Below, piece after piece: positions 27,254 to 35,911 of a DNA stretch of 64,000 bases (positions are counted from its first letter, which is position 1; each line of letters starts with the position of its first letter). The translations under genes and the position numbers were made by a program. This DNA is from Fibrella rubiginis (GTDB taxonomy: Bacteria; Bacteroidota; Bacteroidia; Cytophagales; Spirosomataceae). A model generated the notes under the pieces. The model was not told where the DNA came from, made no database searches, and saw only the letters and a program-made list of their open reading frames with translations. The DNA is taken from NCBI RefSeq assembly GCF_017353185.1, contig NZ_JAFMYV010000001.1, positions 186,001 through 250,000 of the forward strand, given 5' to 3'.

Positions 27254-28327
27254 CTACTCTTGTGCCTTTTCCTTTGCCGGAATCAGGTACGATGCCAGGA
27301 TGCTGGTACCTAAAATGCCCAGGATCACATAAAGCGAATAGGCGGGTTTGAAGCCCCAGCCTTCAAGCTGGTGTTCCAGCAGCATTTTCACGCCGATGAA
27401 TGTAAGCAGCACCGCCAGCCCCGTTTTCAGGAACCGGAACTGCCCCATAATGCTCGACAGGAAGAAGAACATCGACCGCAGGCCCATGATGGCAAACACG
27501 TTCGAGAAAAAGACGATATATGGGTCTTTGGTAATCGAAAAAATGGCTGGAATGGAGTCGACGGCGAAGATGAGGTCGGTGACAGCCACTACCAGCACCA
27601 CAATGAAAATGGGCGTGATAAACAGCTTCTTATCGCTTTTGCGGCGGACAAAAAAATTGTCGGTCACGTTGCGGCCATACACGTTCATGTACTTCGATAC
27701 GAACCGCACCACGGGGTGTTTGTCCGTGTCGATCTGCTCGTCTTCTTCGTTCTGGAAAAACAGGTTTACGCCCGTGTACACCAGAAACGCGCCAAAGATG
27801 TAGATGACCCAGTCGAAGCGCTGCAACAGAGCCGAGCCCACAAAGATGAAGATGAACCGCAGAACGATGGCCCCCAGAATACCCCACACCAGAATCTTCT
27901 TGTAGTACCGTTCGCGAACGCCGAACGAGTTGAAAATCAGGATAAATACAAAGATATTATCGGCCGACAGCGAGTACTCCACCAGGTAGCCGGTGATGTA
28001 TTCGAGCGACATGTTCTTCTGGAAGATAGCCAGATTGCCCGCGAAATTACCGGCGGTGAAATCGACGTGATCGGCGTATTTATCGCGGACTTCCTGCAGC
28101 CGGGCCATGTCGGTAATGCCGTGCACGAGGTAGCCATATTGTTGCAGAAATACGTAAAACACCAGCGATAGAGCCACCCAGACGGCACTCCAGAAGGCGG
28201 CTTCTTTAAATGACACGACGTGACTCTGGCGGGCTTGCTTTGACGAAAAAACGCCCAGATCGAGCGACATCACGAAGAGAACAAAAACGGCAAAGCCGCT
28301 AAAAAACAAGGTTTCGCTGGTGAACAT
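27254..28327 (-). CDS. TerC/Alx-family integral membrane protein
   Basis: 357 residues from the ATG at 28327. About nine transmembrane segments. FVLFVMSLDLGVFSSKQARQ, YLVEYSLSADNIFVFILIF and VVAVTDLIFAVDSIPAIF show the conserved acidic residues of the TerC family. Members handle metal ions (manganese export, tellurium resistance) and insertion of exported proteins. The gene is monocistronic and divergent from the GT2. Confidence 0.93.
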   Translation of the reverse strand: MFTSETLFFSGFAVFVLFVMSLDLGVFSSKQARQSHVVSFKEAAFWSAVWVALSLVFYVFLQQYGYLVHGITDMARLQEVRDKYADHVDFTAGNFAGNLAIFQKNMSLEYITGYLVEYSLSADNIFVFILIFNSFGVRERYYKKILVWGILGAIVLRFIFIFVGSALLQRFDWVIYIFGAFLVYTGVNLFFQNEEDEQIDTDKHPVVRFVSKYMNVYGRNVTDNFFVRRKSDKKLFITPIFIVVLVVAVTDLIFAVDSIPAIFSITKDPYIVFFSNVFAIMGLRSMFFFLSSIMGQFRFLKTGLAVLLTFIGVKMLLEHQLEGWGFKPAYSLYVILGILGTSILASYLIPAKEKAQE

Positions 28328-28413
28328 AGGGGATTGACTATCTACCAAAGACAACGCAGGCAGATTAAAAAAGTTAATCTCGACCGGCCTGGCGGCGAAC
28401 GGCCGACACAAAA

Positions 28414-28445
28414 TTGGTACTTAATGGCAGTCTAACGTAGTTTTG
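28414..28445 (+). promoter_or_regulatory. Bacteroidota-type promoter of the GT2 gene
   Basis: TTG (28414-28416), 21-bp spacer, TAGTTTTG (28438-28445), matching TTG-N19-21-TAnnTTTG. The start codon ATG is at 28450, so the mRNA would be leaderless or nearly so. Confidence 0.7.
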
Positions 28446-28449
28446 TGCC

Positions 28450-29190
28450 ATGTATAATAGTAAGAAAGTCGTGGTCGTGATGCCCGCCTACCGCGCCGCG
28501 CTGACCCTTGAACGTACCTACCGCGAAATTCCCTTCGATTTGGTCGACGAGGTAATCTTAGTCGATGATCACAGCCCCGACAATACCGTTGATGTGGCTA
28601 AGCAGTTGGGTATCAGGCACGTTATCCGGCACGATGTGAACAAAGGTTACGGGGGTAATCAGAAAACATGTTACGCCAAAGCCCTTGAACTGGGCGGCGA
28701 CATCGTAATCATGCTCCACCCCGACTATCAGTACACGCCGCTGTTGCTAACGGCTATGATCTCCATCATTGGTAATGAGCTTTACCCCGTAGTGTTTGCC
28801 TCGCGGATTCTGGGTAAGGGTGCCCTCAAAGGCGGCATGCCCATGTACAAGTACGTAGCTAACCGGTTTCTGACCCTGACGCAAAACATCCTGATGAATC
28901 AAAAGCTGTCAGAGTACCATACCGGCTACCGGGCGTTTTCGGGTGAGGTGCTCCGGGCGCTCGACTTTACCCACAACGACGACGACTTCATCTTCGACAA
29001 CGAGATGATCGCGCAGATTTTCTACAAAGGCTTCGAAATCGCCGAGGTGACCTGCCCCACCAAATACTTCGACGAGGCATCGTCTATCAACTTTAAACGC
29101 AGCGCCATCTACGGCCTGGGCGTGTTGAAAGTGTCGCTTCTGTACCGCCTCACCCGCTGGGGGCTGCTGTCGTGGAATGTACTGAAATAG
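28450..29190 (+). CDS. Family 2 glycosyltransferase (dolichol-P-mannose-synthase-like)
   Basis: 246 residues. GT-A fold: VVMPAYRAALTLERTYREIP, the nucleotide-binding VILVDDHSPDNT, NKGYGGNQKTCYAKALELG and the DxD-equivalent MLHPDYQYTP. No membrane anchor at the C-terminus beyond a weak hydrophobic stretch. Likely transfers a sugar from a nucleotide donor to a polyprenyl phosphate or glycan. Preceded by a clear promoter with almost no leader. Confidence 0.9.
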   Translation: MYNSKKVVVVMPAYRAALTLERTYREIPFDLVDEVILVDDHSPDNTVDVAKQLGIRHVIRHDVNKGYGGNQKTCYAKALELGGDIVIMLHPDYQYTPLLLTAMISIIGNELYPVVFASRILGKGALKGGMPMYKYVANRFLTLTQNILMNQKLSEYHTGYRAFSGEVLRALDFTHNDDDFIFDNEMIAQIFYKGFEIAEVTCPTKYFDEASSINFKRSAIYGLGVLKVSLLYRLTRWGLLSWNVLK

Positions 29191-29197
29191 GGCAGCA

Positions 29198-30376
29198 CTA
29201 CACCGTAACCGTCTCTATACCAATCTGTGCTATCTCTTCCTGCACCGGCGTAAAGTGCGCTTCCAGGATCATGGATTCCAGCGTGAGGCCGGGGCCGAAA
29301 GCGCAACTCAGGATGTGCTGAGCCTCGTCGGTACCGGTTTTGGTGGTGAGCATATCCTGCCAGATGGCTTTCAAGACAAATAATACCGTGGCCGACGACA
29401 TGTTGCCATACTGCCGCAGCACCTGGTAGGCATAGCGGTTGTCGGCGGTTTCCAGGCCAAGCTGTTTTTCAATCACTTCCAGAATACGCCGCCCGCCGGG
29501 GTGCATGGCATAGGTGCCAATGTCGCCGATGGTGAGGCCGCTTTGTTCCAGGAGCCTCGACAGCAACTGCCCGATGCCCTGCTGAATCACCGTAGGCACT
29601 TCTGAAGTCAGGGTCATCTCGAAACCAAAATCGGTCACGTGCCACGCCATGTCGGCTTTACCTGCGGGGAGCAGATCGCAATAGAACGACCGCAGGCGCA
29701 TCGACTGGTCGGGTCGGGGTGTGCCCTCAACCAGTACCGCCGAAGCACCATCGGAGAAAAGCGCATTGGACAGCAGGTTGTCGAGGTCGGTCTTTTTCTG
29801 GAAATGGAGTGTACACAGTTCCACGCAGACTACCAGCACTACCGCGCCGGGTGTAGACCGCACAATGGCGTCGGCGGCTTTAAGGCCGTTGAAGGCTCCG
29901 TAGCAACCCATAAAGTTGATGGCGAGCCGTTGCGTTGTGCCTGGCAGGCCCATGGCTTCAATGATTTCGATGTCGGGGCCGGGCGCATACAGGCCTGTGC
30001 AACTCACCGTAATAACGTGGGTAATGCGCTGCCGGTCGAAGTCGGGATAACTGTCGAGGCAATCGTCGATGGCTTGCAGGGCCAGAGGCACGGCCTCCTG
30101 CCGATACAGCAACATGCGCTGTCCCACCGTTGGAAAAGGCTCCAGCCCTTCGGTGTTGGGGTAAAATGTATATTCACCCCGCCGCTTGTTGTAGTCGGGT
30201 AGCACTGAATGCCGCTGATCGATGCGGGTTTGGCGATACAGGGCAGTAAGCCGACGTTGATCGCGTTCATCCATACCCAGTGCCTCGGCCATAAAGTGGG
30301 CGATCTGTGCCTGGGGAATCTCATTGGCCGGTACAGCCGTACCTAATGCGTTAATGAAACTGGCTTTCTCGTTCAT
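29198..30376 (-). CDS. Type III polyketide synthase (chalcone/stilbene-synthase-like)
   Basis: 392 residues, standard length. The thiolase-fold catalytic Cys is in INFMGCYGAFNGLKAADA, the His in YAMHPGGRRILEVIEKQLG and the Asn in LRQYGNMSSATVLFVLK. VSCTGLYAPGPDIEI is also conserved. It condenses an acyl-CoA starter with malonyl-CoA units, in bacteria giving alkylpyrones, alkylresorcinols or similar products. It is divergent from a UbiA-type prenyltransferase gene, suggesting a prenylated or membrane-lipid polyketide. Confidence 0.92.
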   Translation of the reverse strand: MNEKASFINALGTAVPANEIPQAQIAHFMAEALGMDERDQRRLTALYRQTRIDQRHSVLPDYNKRRGEYTFYPNTEGLEPFPTVGQRMLLYRQEAVPLALQAIDDCLDSYPDFDRQRITHVITVSCTGLYAPGPDIEIIEAMGLPGTTQRLAINFMGCYGAFNGLKAADAIVRSTPGAVVLVVCVELCTLHFQKKTDLDNLLSNALFSDGASAVLVEGTPRPDQSMRLRSFYCDLLPAGKADMAWHVTDFGFEMTLTSEVPTVIQQGIGQLLSRLLEQSGLTIGDIGTYAMHPGGRRILEVIEKQLGLETADNRYAYQVLRQYGNMSSATVLFVLKAIWQDMLTTKTGTDEAQHILSCAFGPGLTLESMILEAHFTPVQEEIAQIGIETVTV

Positions 30377-30520
30377 GAAGTTGTATTGACTGTTCGGACA
30401 AACACCCGTCTTTTGTGTCTACCAGACCAGATACGGGCATTTCGGATAAAGCGATGTAGCATTGCAACTACACTAGTATAACTACACCATTCCAATAAGG
30501 TTGTTTTCCTTCCTAAACAT

Positions 30521-31390
30521 ATGACTCTCCGCGCCGTTTGGCTCCACCTACGTCTGCCTTTCTCTGTTTATCTGCTGCCTGTCTGTCTGTTCGCCATGAC
30601 CTTGCTGCCCGGTGTAAGCAACTGGTGGCTAGCTGTTTGGATGCTGATCATCATTCATGTGCTGGTGTACCCGGCGGCCAACACGTTCAACAGCTATTAC
30701 GACAAAGATGAAGGCAGCGTGAACGGGCTCGAAAATCCGCCCCCTGTGGACAGAACGTTGTTTTGGGTGTCGATGGGCCTTGAAGCGCTGGCCCTGTTGG
30801 GTGGTATATTGATCAACACACCATTTGTGGTGTTTATTCTGGTCTATGGCGCGTTTATGAAGGCTTATAGTCACCCGGCTATTCGCATTAAAAAAAGGCC
30901 CATTGCCAGTTGGTTGCTCATCAGCACGTTTCAGGGTGGATTTGTTTTTCTGATGACCTACGCCGCGCTCCACGACATGAGCCTGTGGGAACTGCTGGCT
31001 ACGCCGAGCCAGATCAAACTATGGCTGGGTGTATTGATTGCGTTTCTGAATATTCTGGCCTTGTACCCTGTCACGCAGGTGTATCAGCACGCCGAAGATG
31101 CGGGCCGGGGCGATCTTACCATTAGTCGGCTGATGGGCGTTCGGGGTACGTTTATCAATGCCTGGCTGTGCCTGCTGGCGTCTGGTGGGTGTTTTCTGGC
31201 ATTTTACGAGGCGCAATGGCCGTTTTGGCTCATGCTGTCGCTGCTGGTGCCGGGCATCGTATACCTGGCCGTGCTCACCTACCGCGTCTGGCAAAATCCG
31301 GCTGCCGCCAACTACCGCGCCGCCACCTGGATGACCCGCCTCACCGGCTGGGGTATGAACGCTTTTTTCCTGATTCTACTGGTCAAATAG
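30521..31390 (+). CDS. UbiA-family prenyltransferase
   Basis: 289 residues with about eight or nine transmembrane segments. The first aspartate-rich motif is NTFNSYYDKDEGS (NxxxDxxxD-like). The second acidic motif is weaker (YQHAEDAGRGDLT). It would transfer a prenyl or similar group to an aromatic acceptor in the membrane. Head-to-head with the type III PKS, with a 144-bp intergenic region probably holding both promoters. Confidence 0.85.
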   Translation: MTLRAVWLHLRLPFSVYLLPVCLFAMTLLPGVSNWWLAVWMLIIIHVLVYPAANTFNSYYDKDEGSVNGLENPPPVDRTLFWVSMGLEALALLGGILINTPFVVFILVYGAFMKAYSHPAIRIKKRPIASWLLISTFQGGFVFLMTYAALHDMSLWELLATPSQIKLWLGVLIAFLNILALYPVTQVYQHAEDAGRGDLTISRLMGVRGTFINAWLCLLASGGCFLAFYEAQWPFWLMLSLLVPGIVYLAVLTYRVWQNPAAANYRAATWMTRLTGWGMNAFFLILLVK

Positions 31391-31417
31391 AACGCGCCAT
31401 CAGCGGTCTATTGCTCT

Positions 31418-32560
31418 TCACCAATAGCCAAATTTCTTTTTCGGGAAAATCGCTTTTGGGATCATGGCGTGGACGCCCAGCACCTGGTCTACTACCTGAC
31501 TCACTTCAAAATCAACACCGGTGCTGGCAATGGACAGGGCCTGATTAAACGTAAAGCCCAGTTCGGTCTGAATAAACTGAACGGCTTCGGCGAGGGCCTG
31601 CTTCATGGCTTTGTTCAGGTCTTTATCCAGCCCTACGGCAATGAAATGCGTGGGCGTTTCGGCGCGGCACTGCTTCAGGCCACTGTTTTTATGCACAATG
31701 AACTGCGCCGTCAGGTTCACGGCGGTTTCGATGGCTACCCCGCTCACCTCGCCATTACCCTGCGCCGCGTGACCGTCGCCGGTGGTGAACAGGCCCCCCG
31801 GTACCGACACGGGCAGGTGCAGCGTGGTGTGTTTGGTGAGGTGTTTGATATCGAGGTTACCACCAAAAAAGCCCGGCGGAATCGAGCTAACCCGCCCCGT
31901 TTCGGGTGGCGGCGATAGGGCCATAACGCCCATAAACGGCCGCAGGGGTATTTCCACGCCTTCCATGAAGGTGCCGGTGCGGCGTTTGGCATCGTAGCGG
32001 TACACAAACGTTTCGCGGTCTTTCACCAGGTCGGGAATACCGCCGCCACCCGGCCACACACTGTTCACGCCAAAGTCGGCGGGGAGGGTCAGGTCAAGAA
32101 TCCGGATTTCGATATAGTCGCCGGGCTGGGCATTGTCGATGTAGATGGGGCCGGTGAGCATGTGCCCGCGAATGCCCGACGGTTCGGGCTTCACGTTCTT
32201 CATAATAGCAATCACTTCCCGCGCATGATCGTCGAGCGGGAGGTTGTGCGTTTTGTAAAATGCTTCGGGATCGGTGCGGCTTACCCCCGACGGGTTTACG
32301 GTTTGTATTTCAACGATGTCGCCGTCTTTGATCCGGCTCACGGGAGGAACGTCGGCCCCGAAATAGCCCCACACCATGTTTTCGGGCAGCGACCGCACCA
32401 CACTGTCGGGCTTGATTCGCCGGGCAGGTTCGGGCAACAGATCAGCCTCCACCGGGGGTACTATTGCCTCAACGAGCGAAGGACTGACATGACCCAGGGC
32501 CAGGGCTGCGATACCCCGCCGGGTTGACTGCCGGAAAAAACGGCGACGAGAAGTAGACAT
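31418..32560 (-). CDS. Acetamidase/formamidase family protein, Tat-exported
   Basis: 380 residues from the ATG at 32560. The first 30 residues carry a twin-arginine signal (STSRRRFFRQSTRRGIAALALG). The body has the FmdA pattern: GDIVEIQTVNPSG, GPIYIDNAQPGDYIEIRIL, the PFMGVMAL segment, GGNLDIKHLT and GLFTTGDGHAAQGNGEVSG. Predicted to hydrolyse short amides in the periplasm. Confidence 0.88.
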   Translation of the reverse strand: MSTSRRRFFRQSTRRGIAALALGHVSPSLVEAIVPPVEADLLPEPARRIKPDSVVRSLPENMVWGYFGADVPPVSRIKDGDIVEIQTVNPSGVSRTDPEAFYKTHNLPLDDHAREVIAIMKNVKPEPSGIRGHMLTGPIYIDNAQPGDYIEIRILDLTLPADFGVNSVWPGGGGIPDLVKDRETFVYRYDAKRRTGTFMEGVEIPLRPFMGVMALSPPPETGRVSSIPPGFFGGNLDIKHLTKHTTLHLPVSVPGGLFTTGDGHAAQGNGEVSGVAIETAVNLTAQFIVHKNSGLKQCRAETPTHFIAVGLDKDLNKAMKQALAEAVQFIQTELGFTFNQALSIASTGVDFEVSQVVDQVLGVHAMIPKAIFPKKKFGYW

Positions 32561-32650
32561 ACGTTGGGATGGTTGACGGTTGTATTCGGCGATTTGCCCG
32601 ACCAATCTACCCAATTTTTACGGCCTGCCGAAAAGCACCACCTTTGTCTC

Positions 32651-33043
32651 ATGCACATCGAACACCTGGCCATCTGGGTTCGCGATCTGGAACGGATGCG
32701 AACTTTTTACGAGACGTATTTCGCCGCCACGGCCAACAAAAAGTACGTGAATGGCGCCAAAGGCTTTTCATCCTATTTTCTGTCGTTTCCACGGGGCGGC
32801 CCGCGCCTTGAGCTAATGCAGATGCCGGGTATTCCTGACACGAAAAACGATGCCCTGGCGCAGTTTTCGGGCCTGATCCACTTCGCTGTTTCGGTTGGCA
32901 CCGAAGCCACCGTTGATGCGCTTACCGAACGGCTCCGGGCCGATGGCCTTGTCGTAGTGGGCGAACCCCGCCGCACCGGCGACGGCTATTATGAAAGCGT
33001 GATCCTCGACCCGGAGGGCAACAGGATTGAGGTAACGGCGTAA
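32651..33043 (+). CDS. VOC (glyoxalase/bleomycin-resistance) family protein
   Basis: 130 residues from the ATG at 32651. Two beta-alpha-beta-beta-beta modules: MHIEHLAIWVRDLERMRTFYE and LIHFAVSVGTEATVDALTERL, with metal-ligand-type His (H2/H4, about H78) and Glu residues and the terminal YYESVILDPEGNRIEV. The substrate cannot be inferred. Divergent from the formamidase gene. Confidence 0.9.
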   Translation: MHIEHLAIWVRDLERMRTFYETYFAATANKKYVNGAKGFSSYFLSFPRGGPRLELMQMPGIPDTKNDALAQFSGLIHFAVSVGTEATVDALTERLRADGLVVVGEPRRTGDGYYESVILDPEGNRIEVTA

Positions 33044-33053
33044 ATGCGGGAAT

Positions 33054-33935
33054 CTAGCGTAAAGGCAATGTATTCAACAGAATGGCCGCCATATAATCCC
33101 GCTTGTTAACCACAATGTCGTGGCGGCTTTCGGGGAGAATAAACTCTTTGACGGCGGCATGGATAAGGTGCTGTTTGGCGAAGGCCACGTTGGTGGGGTA
33201 GACCAGGTCATCGCGCAGGCCGTGGAGCATGGTGATGCGGGCCGTAATGCGGGGCCAATCGGGCAGAATAGCCTCCAGTGCGTGTTTGTGGGCCAGTTTT
33301 TCGTCGTTGGCCAGCAGCAACAAAGGTGGCACCAGTGCCCGCAACGGTGTTTTGTCGACCCAGTAGCTAATATCGAAAGTACGTTCCAGACCCGGTCCCA
33401 GCGCCGACGAGACAAACACAACCTGATCAATCACACCGGGGTTGTTCATGGCCAGCCGCGCCGACACCGACCCGCCATACGACGAGCCTACCACCACCAG
33501 ATAAGGCGACGATTTATAGCGGTTGATGAGCGGCTGAAGCAGTTCGGCCTGTTTTAGAATAGAGGGTTCTACGCGGCCAAAATCGGAATAACCGTAGCCG
33601 GGGCGGTCAACCGATACCAGTTGCGCCCGGTTCAGGAGGGCTGTGTCTTTAAAGAATTCGTTGAAAAACGAGAGTGAACTGGGTGCACCATGCACGAAAA
33701 TAACGGTTGGCTTCCCCGGCAAAACGGGCGTCTCCATAAACCGGATGGTGCGGTTGCCTACCTGATACCGGTGCACGGAAGGTTGAATGGCCTGACCGGC
33801 AAATTCCGCCCGCAACGCCTCATCCGACTGTCGGAAATCAAACAGCCAGGCACCGGTCAGGACAAGGGCCAGTAATACCAGAAAGCCAACGGTACCCTGG
33901 AACAGGGCACGACCAGCGGTTTTTAAGGGAGTCAA
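33054..33935 (-). CDS. Alpha/beta hydrolase, membrane-anchored
   Basis: The frame is open to 34058, but the only starts are TTG codons. I prefer the TTG at 33935 because it puts the transmembrane helix (GTVGFLVLLALVLTGAWLF) near the N-terminus, giving 293 residues. Catalytic triad: Ser in VVGSSYGGSVSARL, Asp in LHGLRDDLVYP, His in LPESRHDIV. The oxyanion HGAPSS motif is also present. Substrate unknown. The start is uncertain. Confidence 0.8.
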   Translation of the reverse strand: MTPLKTAGRALFQGTVGFLVLLALVLTGAWLFDFRQSDEALRAEFAGQAIQPSVHRYQVGNRTIRFMETPVLPGKPTVIFVHGAPSSLSFFNEFFKDTALLNRAQLVSVDRPGYGYSDFGRVEPSILKQAELLQPLINRYKSSPYLVVVGSSYGGSVSARLAMNNPGVIDQVVFVSSALGPGLERTFDISYWVDKTPLRALVPPLLLLANDEKLAHKHALEAILPDWPRITARITMLHGLRDDLVYPTNVAFAKQHLIHAAVKEFILPESRHDIVVNKRDYMAAILLNTLPLR

Positions 33936-34100
33936 GGTAGTGAATATCCAATGGCTTGGATGGATAAAGCGGCCCAGGGCCTTGTGTTGGTTGGTAACAC
34001 AAATTATGGGCCGTTTTGTTTTGCCAGGCCAGCCGTTGCCTCGAAGAATGGAGCACAATGGCCTGCGCCGGGTTATGGCAATACAAAACCAGCAATTATC

Positions 34101-34262
34101 ATGGAGAATAAACCTGACGAAGCCCTGCCTAACCTGACCAAGTTTGCCAACCCTGACGAATCAGTACTGGGGATACAGGAAGACCCTAACGAAGAGAAAC
34201 CTGCCGGTGCCGCCGAGCTAATGACACCCGACGATGCGCCGGGGCCGGAAGACAACGAATAG
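34101..34262 (+). CDS. Small acidic protein
   Basis: 53 residues from the ATG at 34101, strongly acidic (MENKPDEALPNLTKF..., ending DDAPGPEDNE). The longer frame from 33951 overlaps the divergent hydrolase and looks non-coding in its first part. No family recognised. It lies just upstream of tRNA-Asp. Confidence 0.4.
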   Translation: MENKPDEALPNLTKFANPDESVLGIQEDPNEEKPAGAAELMTPDDAPGPEDNE

Positions 34263-34357
34263 TGACTAGGTGAAAAAGAACGGGCTGCTTATATGTCTGT
34301 TAACCAGACGCAAAGCCAGTCTGGTAGAAAAAATGTCGGTTTTTTTCGGGCCGACAC

Positions 34358-34388
34358 TTGCGCCAAGTACCCCAACGCCCTACTTTTG
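34358..34388 (+). promoter_or_regulatory. Promoter of tRNA-Asp
   Basis: TTG (34358-34360), 20-bp spacer, TACTTTTG (34381-34388), matching the Bacteroidota consensus and 53 bp upstream of the tRNA. Confidence 0.7.
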
Positions 34389-34441
34389 CACCACGATTTC
34401 AGAACAACGGCAACGTTTATCTGCTCTGAAAACGAGTTTCT

Positions 34442-34518
34442 GGTTCGGTAGTTCAGTTGGTTAGAATGCCGCCCTGTCACGGCGGAGGTCGCGGGTTCGA
34501 GTCCCGTCCGGACCGCCA
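34442..34518 (+). tRNA. tRNA-Asp (GTC)
   Basis: 77 nt including a genome-encoded CCA. Acceptor GGTTCGG pairs with CCGGACC, discriminator G. Anticodon stem CCGCC/GGCGG encloses loop CTGTCAC with anticodon GTC. The T arm is GCGGGTTCGAGTCCCGT. The 3' 18 nt are repeated at 51,989-52,006, so the gene is the integration target and is regenerated intact by the element. Confidence 0.97.
34501..34518 (+). repeat. Attachment site, left (attL)
   Basis: GTCCCGTCCGGACCGCCA is the 3' end of tRNA-Asp and recurs exactly at 51989-52006. It marks the left junction of the mobile element. Confidence 0.92.
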
Positions 34519-34531
34519 AGAGATTGGCCTA

Positions 34532-34566
34532 AAGCCTGTAAGTCAATCACTTACAGGCTTTTTTGC
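34532..34566 (+). terminator. Terminator after tRNA-Asp, supplied by the element
   Basis: AAGCCTGTAAGT (34532-34543) pairs exactly with ACTTACAGGCTT (34549-34560), followed by T. It lies just inside the left junction. The original terminator is at 52,006-52,056. Confidence 0.88.
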
Positions 34567-34628
34567 TTTTTTCCTGATTGAGCTTAAAACCTGTTTAGGC
34601 ACGTTAGGATGCTTTATCATACTTTACG

Positions 34629-34650
34629 TTTGCTACCCATTTGTTACCGG
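34629..34650. repeat. Possible integrase arm-binding site, left end
   Basis: TTTGCTACCCATTTGTTACC (then GG) at 34629-34650 recurs near the right end as TTTGCTACCGATTTGCTACC (then CG) at 51921-51942. Each is itself a double TTTGNTACC. Confidence 0.65.
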
Positions 34651-34707
34651 GCTTTTTCTGAACTGCCCCGTGTAGGTTTGGGCCATCACCGTTTAACACA
34701 CGATCTG

Positions 34708-35886
34708 ATGGTCACGTACAAACTCGTATTCAACCGCAAAAAGAAGCTCGGTGAAGACGGCAAAGCATTGGTGCAAATTGAAGTATATAAGAAGAACGGC
34801 TTACGTCGTCATTTTACGACCGGCGTTCGGATAACACCCGGCCAGTGGAACGCCAAAAGCCGGGAGGTTAGAAACGACGCTTTGGCCAACCAGCGCATTA
34901 CCCAGCGGCTCACCGAACTGCGCAATTTCGAGACCTATTTCCCTGCTACGCATGGCCGGGCCTTTGCTCTATCTGACTTCGATCTCATGGCCAGTGCCAA
35001 CGTGGACGAGGCCGCACCCACCCAAACGTTTTCGGCCTACATGAAAGCCGAGATCGAGGCCGACAAGCCGGGCGTTGCTGCTGTTACTTATCAGCGACGG
35101 ATGCGGGTGTGGAACCGGCTCAACCTGCACCACGGCGGGCTGGTAGCATTTGGCGATTTGACGTTTGCCTTCATCAACCGCTTTGATCAGGCCAAGCGGG
35201 GCCGCTTTAAACTGGACGATAACACCGTCGAGGCGGAACACAAGATTCTTAAACGCTACATCAGCCGGGCCGTGAAGTGTGGCCTGTTGCCCCAAAACCC
35301 CTACGACCAGTTTAAGATTAGGGGCAAGGTCGTTGACAAAGTGATCCTAACCGACGAAGAAATCAAGCGCATCGAAGCCTTGATCTTAGAGGGAGAGCAA
35401 GCCCAGCTTGCGATTTACCGAGATGCGTTTCTGCTGGCTTACTACACCATGTTGCGCGTGAGTGATTTGCTCACACTCACGCCTAGGCATATCAGTGAAA
35501 CGGCCAATGGCCTCTTGATTGACAAGGTGCAGGTGAAAACGAAGCAACGGGTACAGATACCCACTTGGAGGTTACACGAGGGTAAGGCACAACACTTACT
35601 GCGGTCATACTGGCCGTCTACTGAAGGGGGCAGGTTCATGAAACGATCTGCCCAGAATCTGAATAAACGGTTGAAGGAGGTTTTGGCTCTGGCCCGGATC
35701 AACAAGACACGTATTGGCTTTCATACTGCCCGGCACAGTGGCATTACTGATTTGTGTCGGCGTGGCGTGATGCCTACTATCGTGATGAGGTTAGCCGGTC
35801 ACGCCAACATTAAGATGACTATGCATTACGTCCACTTGTCGGGGGTCGATGTAGAGCAAGCACTAAGCAACGTGACTAGTTGGTAG
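34708..35886 (+). CDS. int: Tyrosine-type integrase of the element
   Basis: 392 residues from the ATG at 34708. The frame from 34609 begins inside the arm-site region. The N-terminal arm-DNA-binding domain includes VTYKLVFNRKKKLGEDGKALVQIEV, followed by a SAM-like core-binding domain (about 105-200). Catalytic residues: Arg in YYTMLRVSDLLTL, His and Arg in FHTARHSGI, His in LAGHANIKMT and Tyr in MHYVHLSG. It should catalyse integration into tRNA-Asp. Its position next to attL is typical. Confidence 0.93.
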   Translation: MVTYKLVFNRKKKLGEDGKALVQIEVYKKNGLRRHFTTGVRITPGQWNAKSREVRNDALANQRITQRLTELRNFETYFPATHGRAFALSDFDLMASANVDEAAPTQTFSAYMKAEIEADKPGVAAVTYQRRMRVWNRLNLHHGGLVAFGDLTFAFINRFDQAKRGRFKLDDNTVEAEHKILKRYISRAVKCGLLPQNPYDQFKIRGKVVDKVILTDEEIKRIEALILEGEQAQLAIYRDAFLLAYYTMLRVSDLLTLTPRHISETANGLLIDKVQVKTKQRVQIPTWRLHEGKAQHLLRSYWPSTEGGRFMKRSAQNLNKRLKEVLALARINKTRIGFHTARHSGITDLCRRGVMPTIVMRLAGHANIKMTMHYVHLSGVDVEQALSNVTSW

Positions 35887-35911
35887 AACAATATTTATAA
35901 ATCGTACTGTA

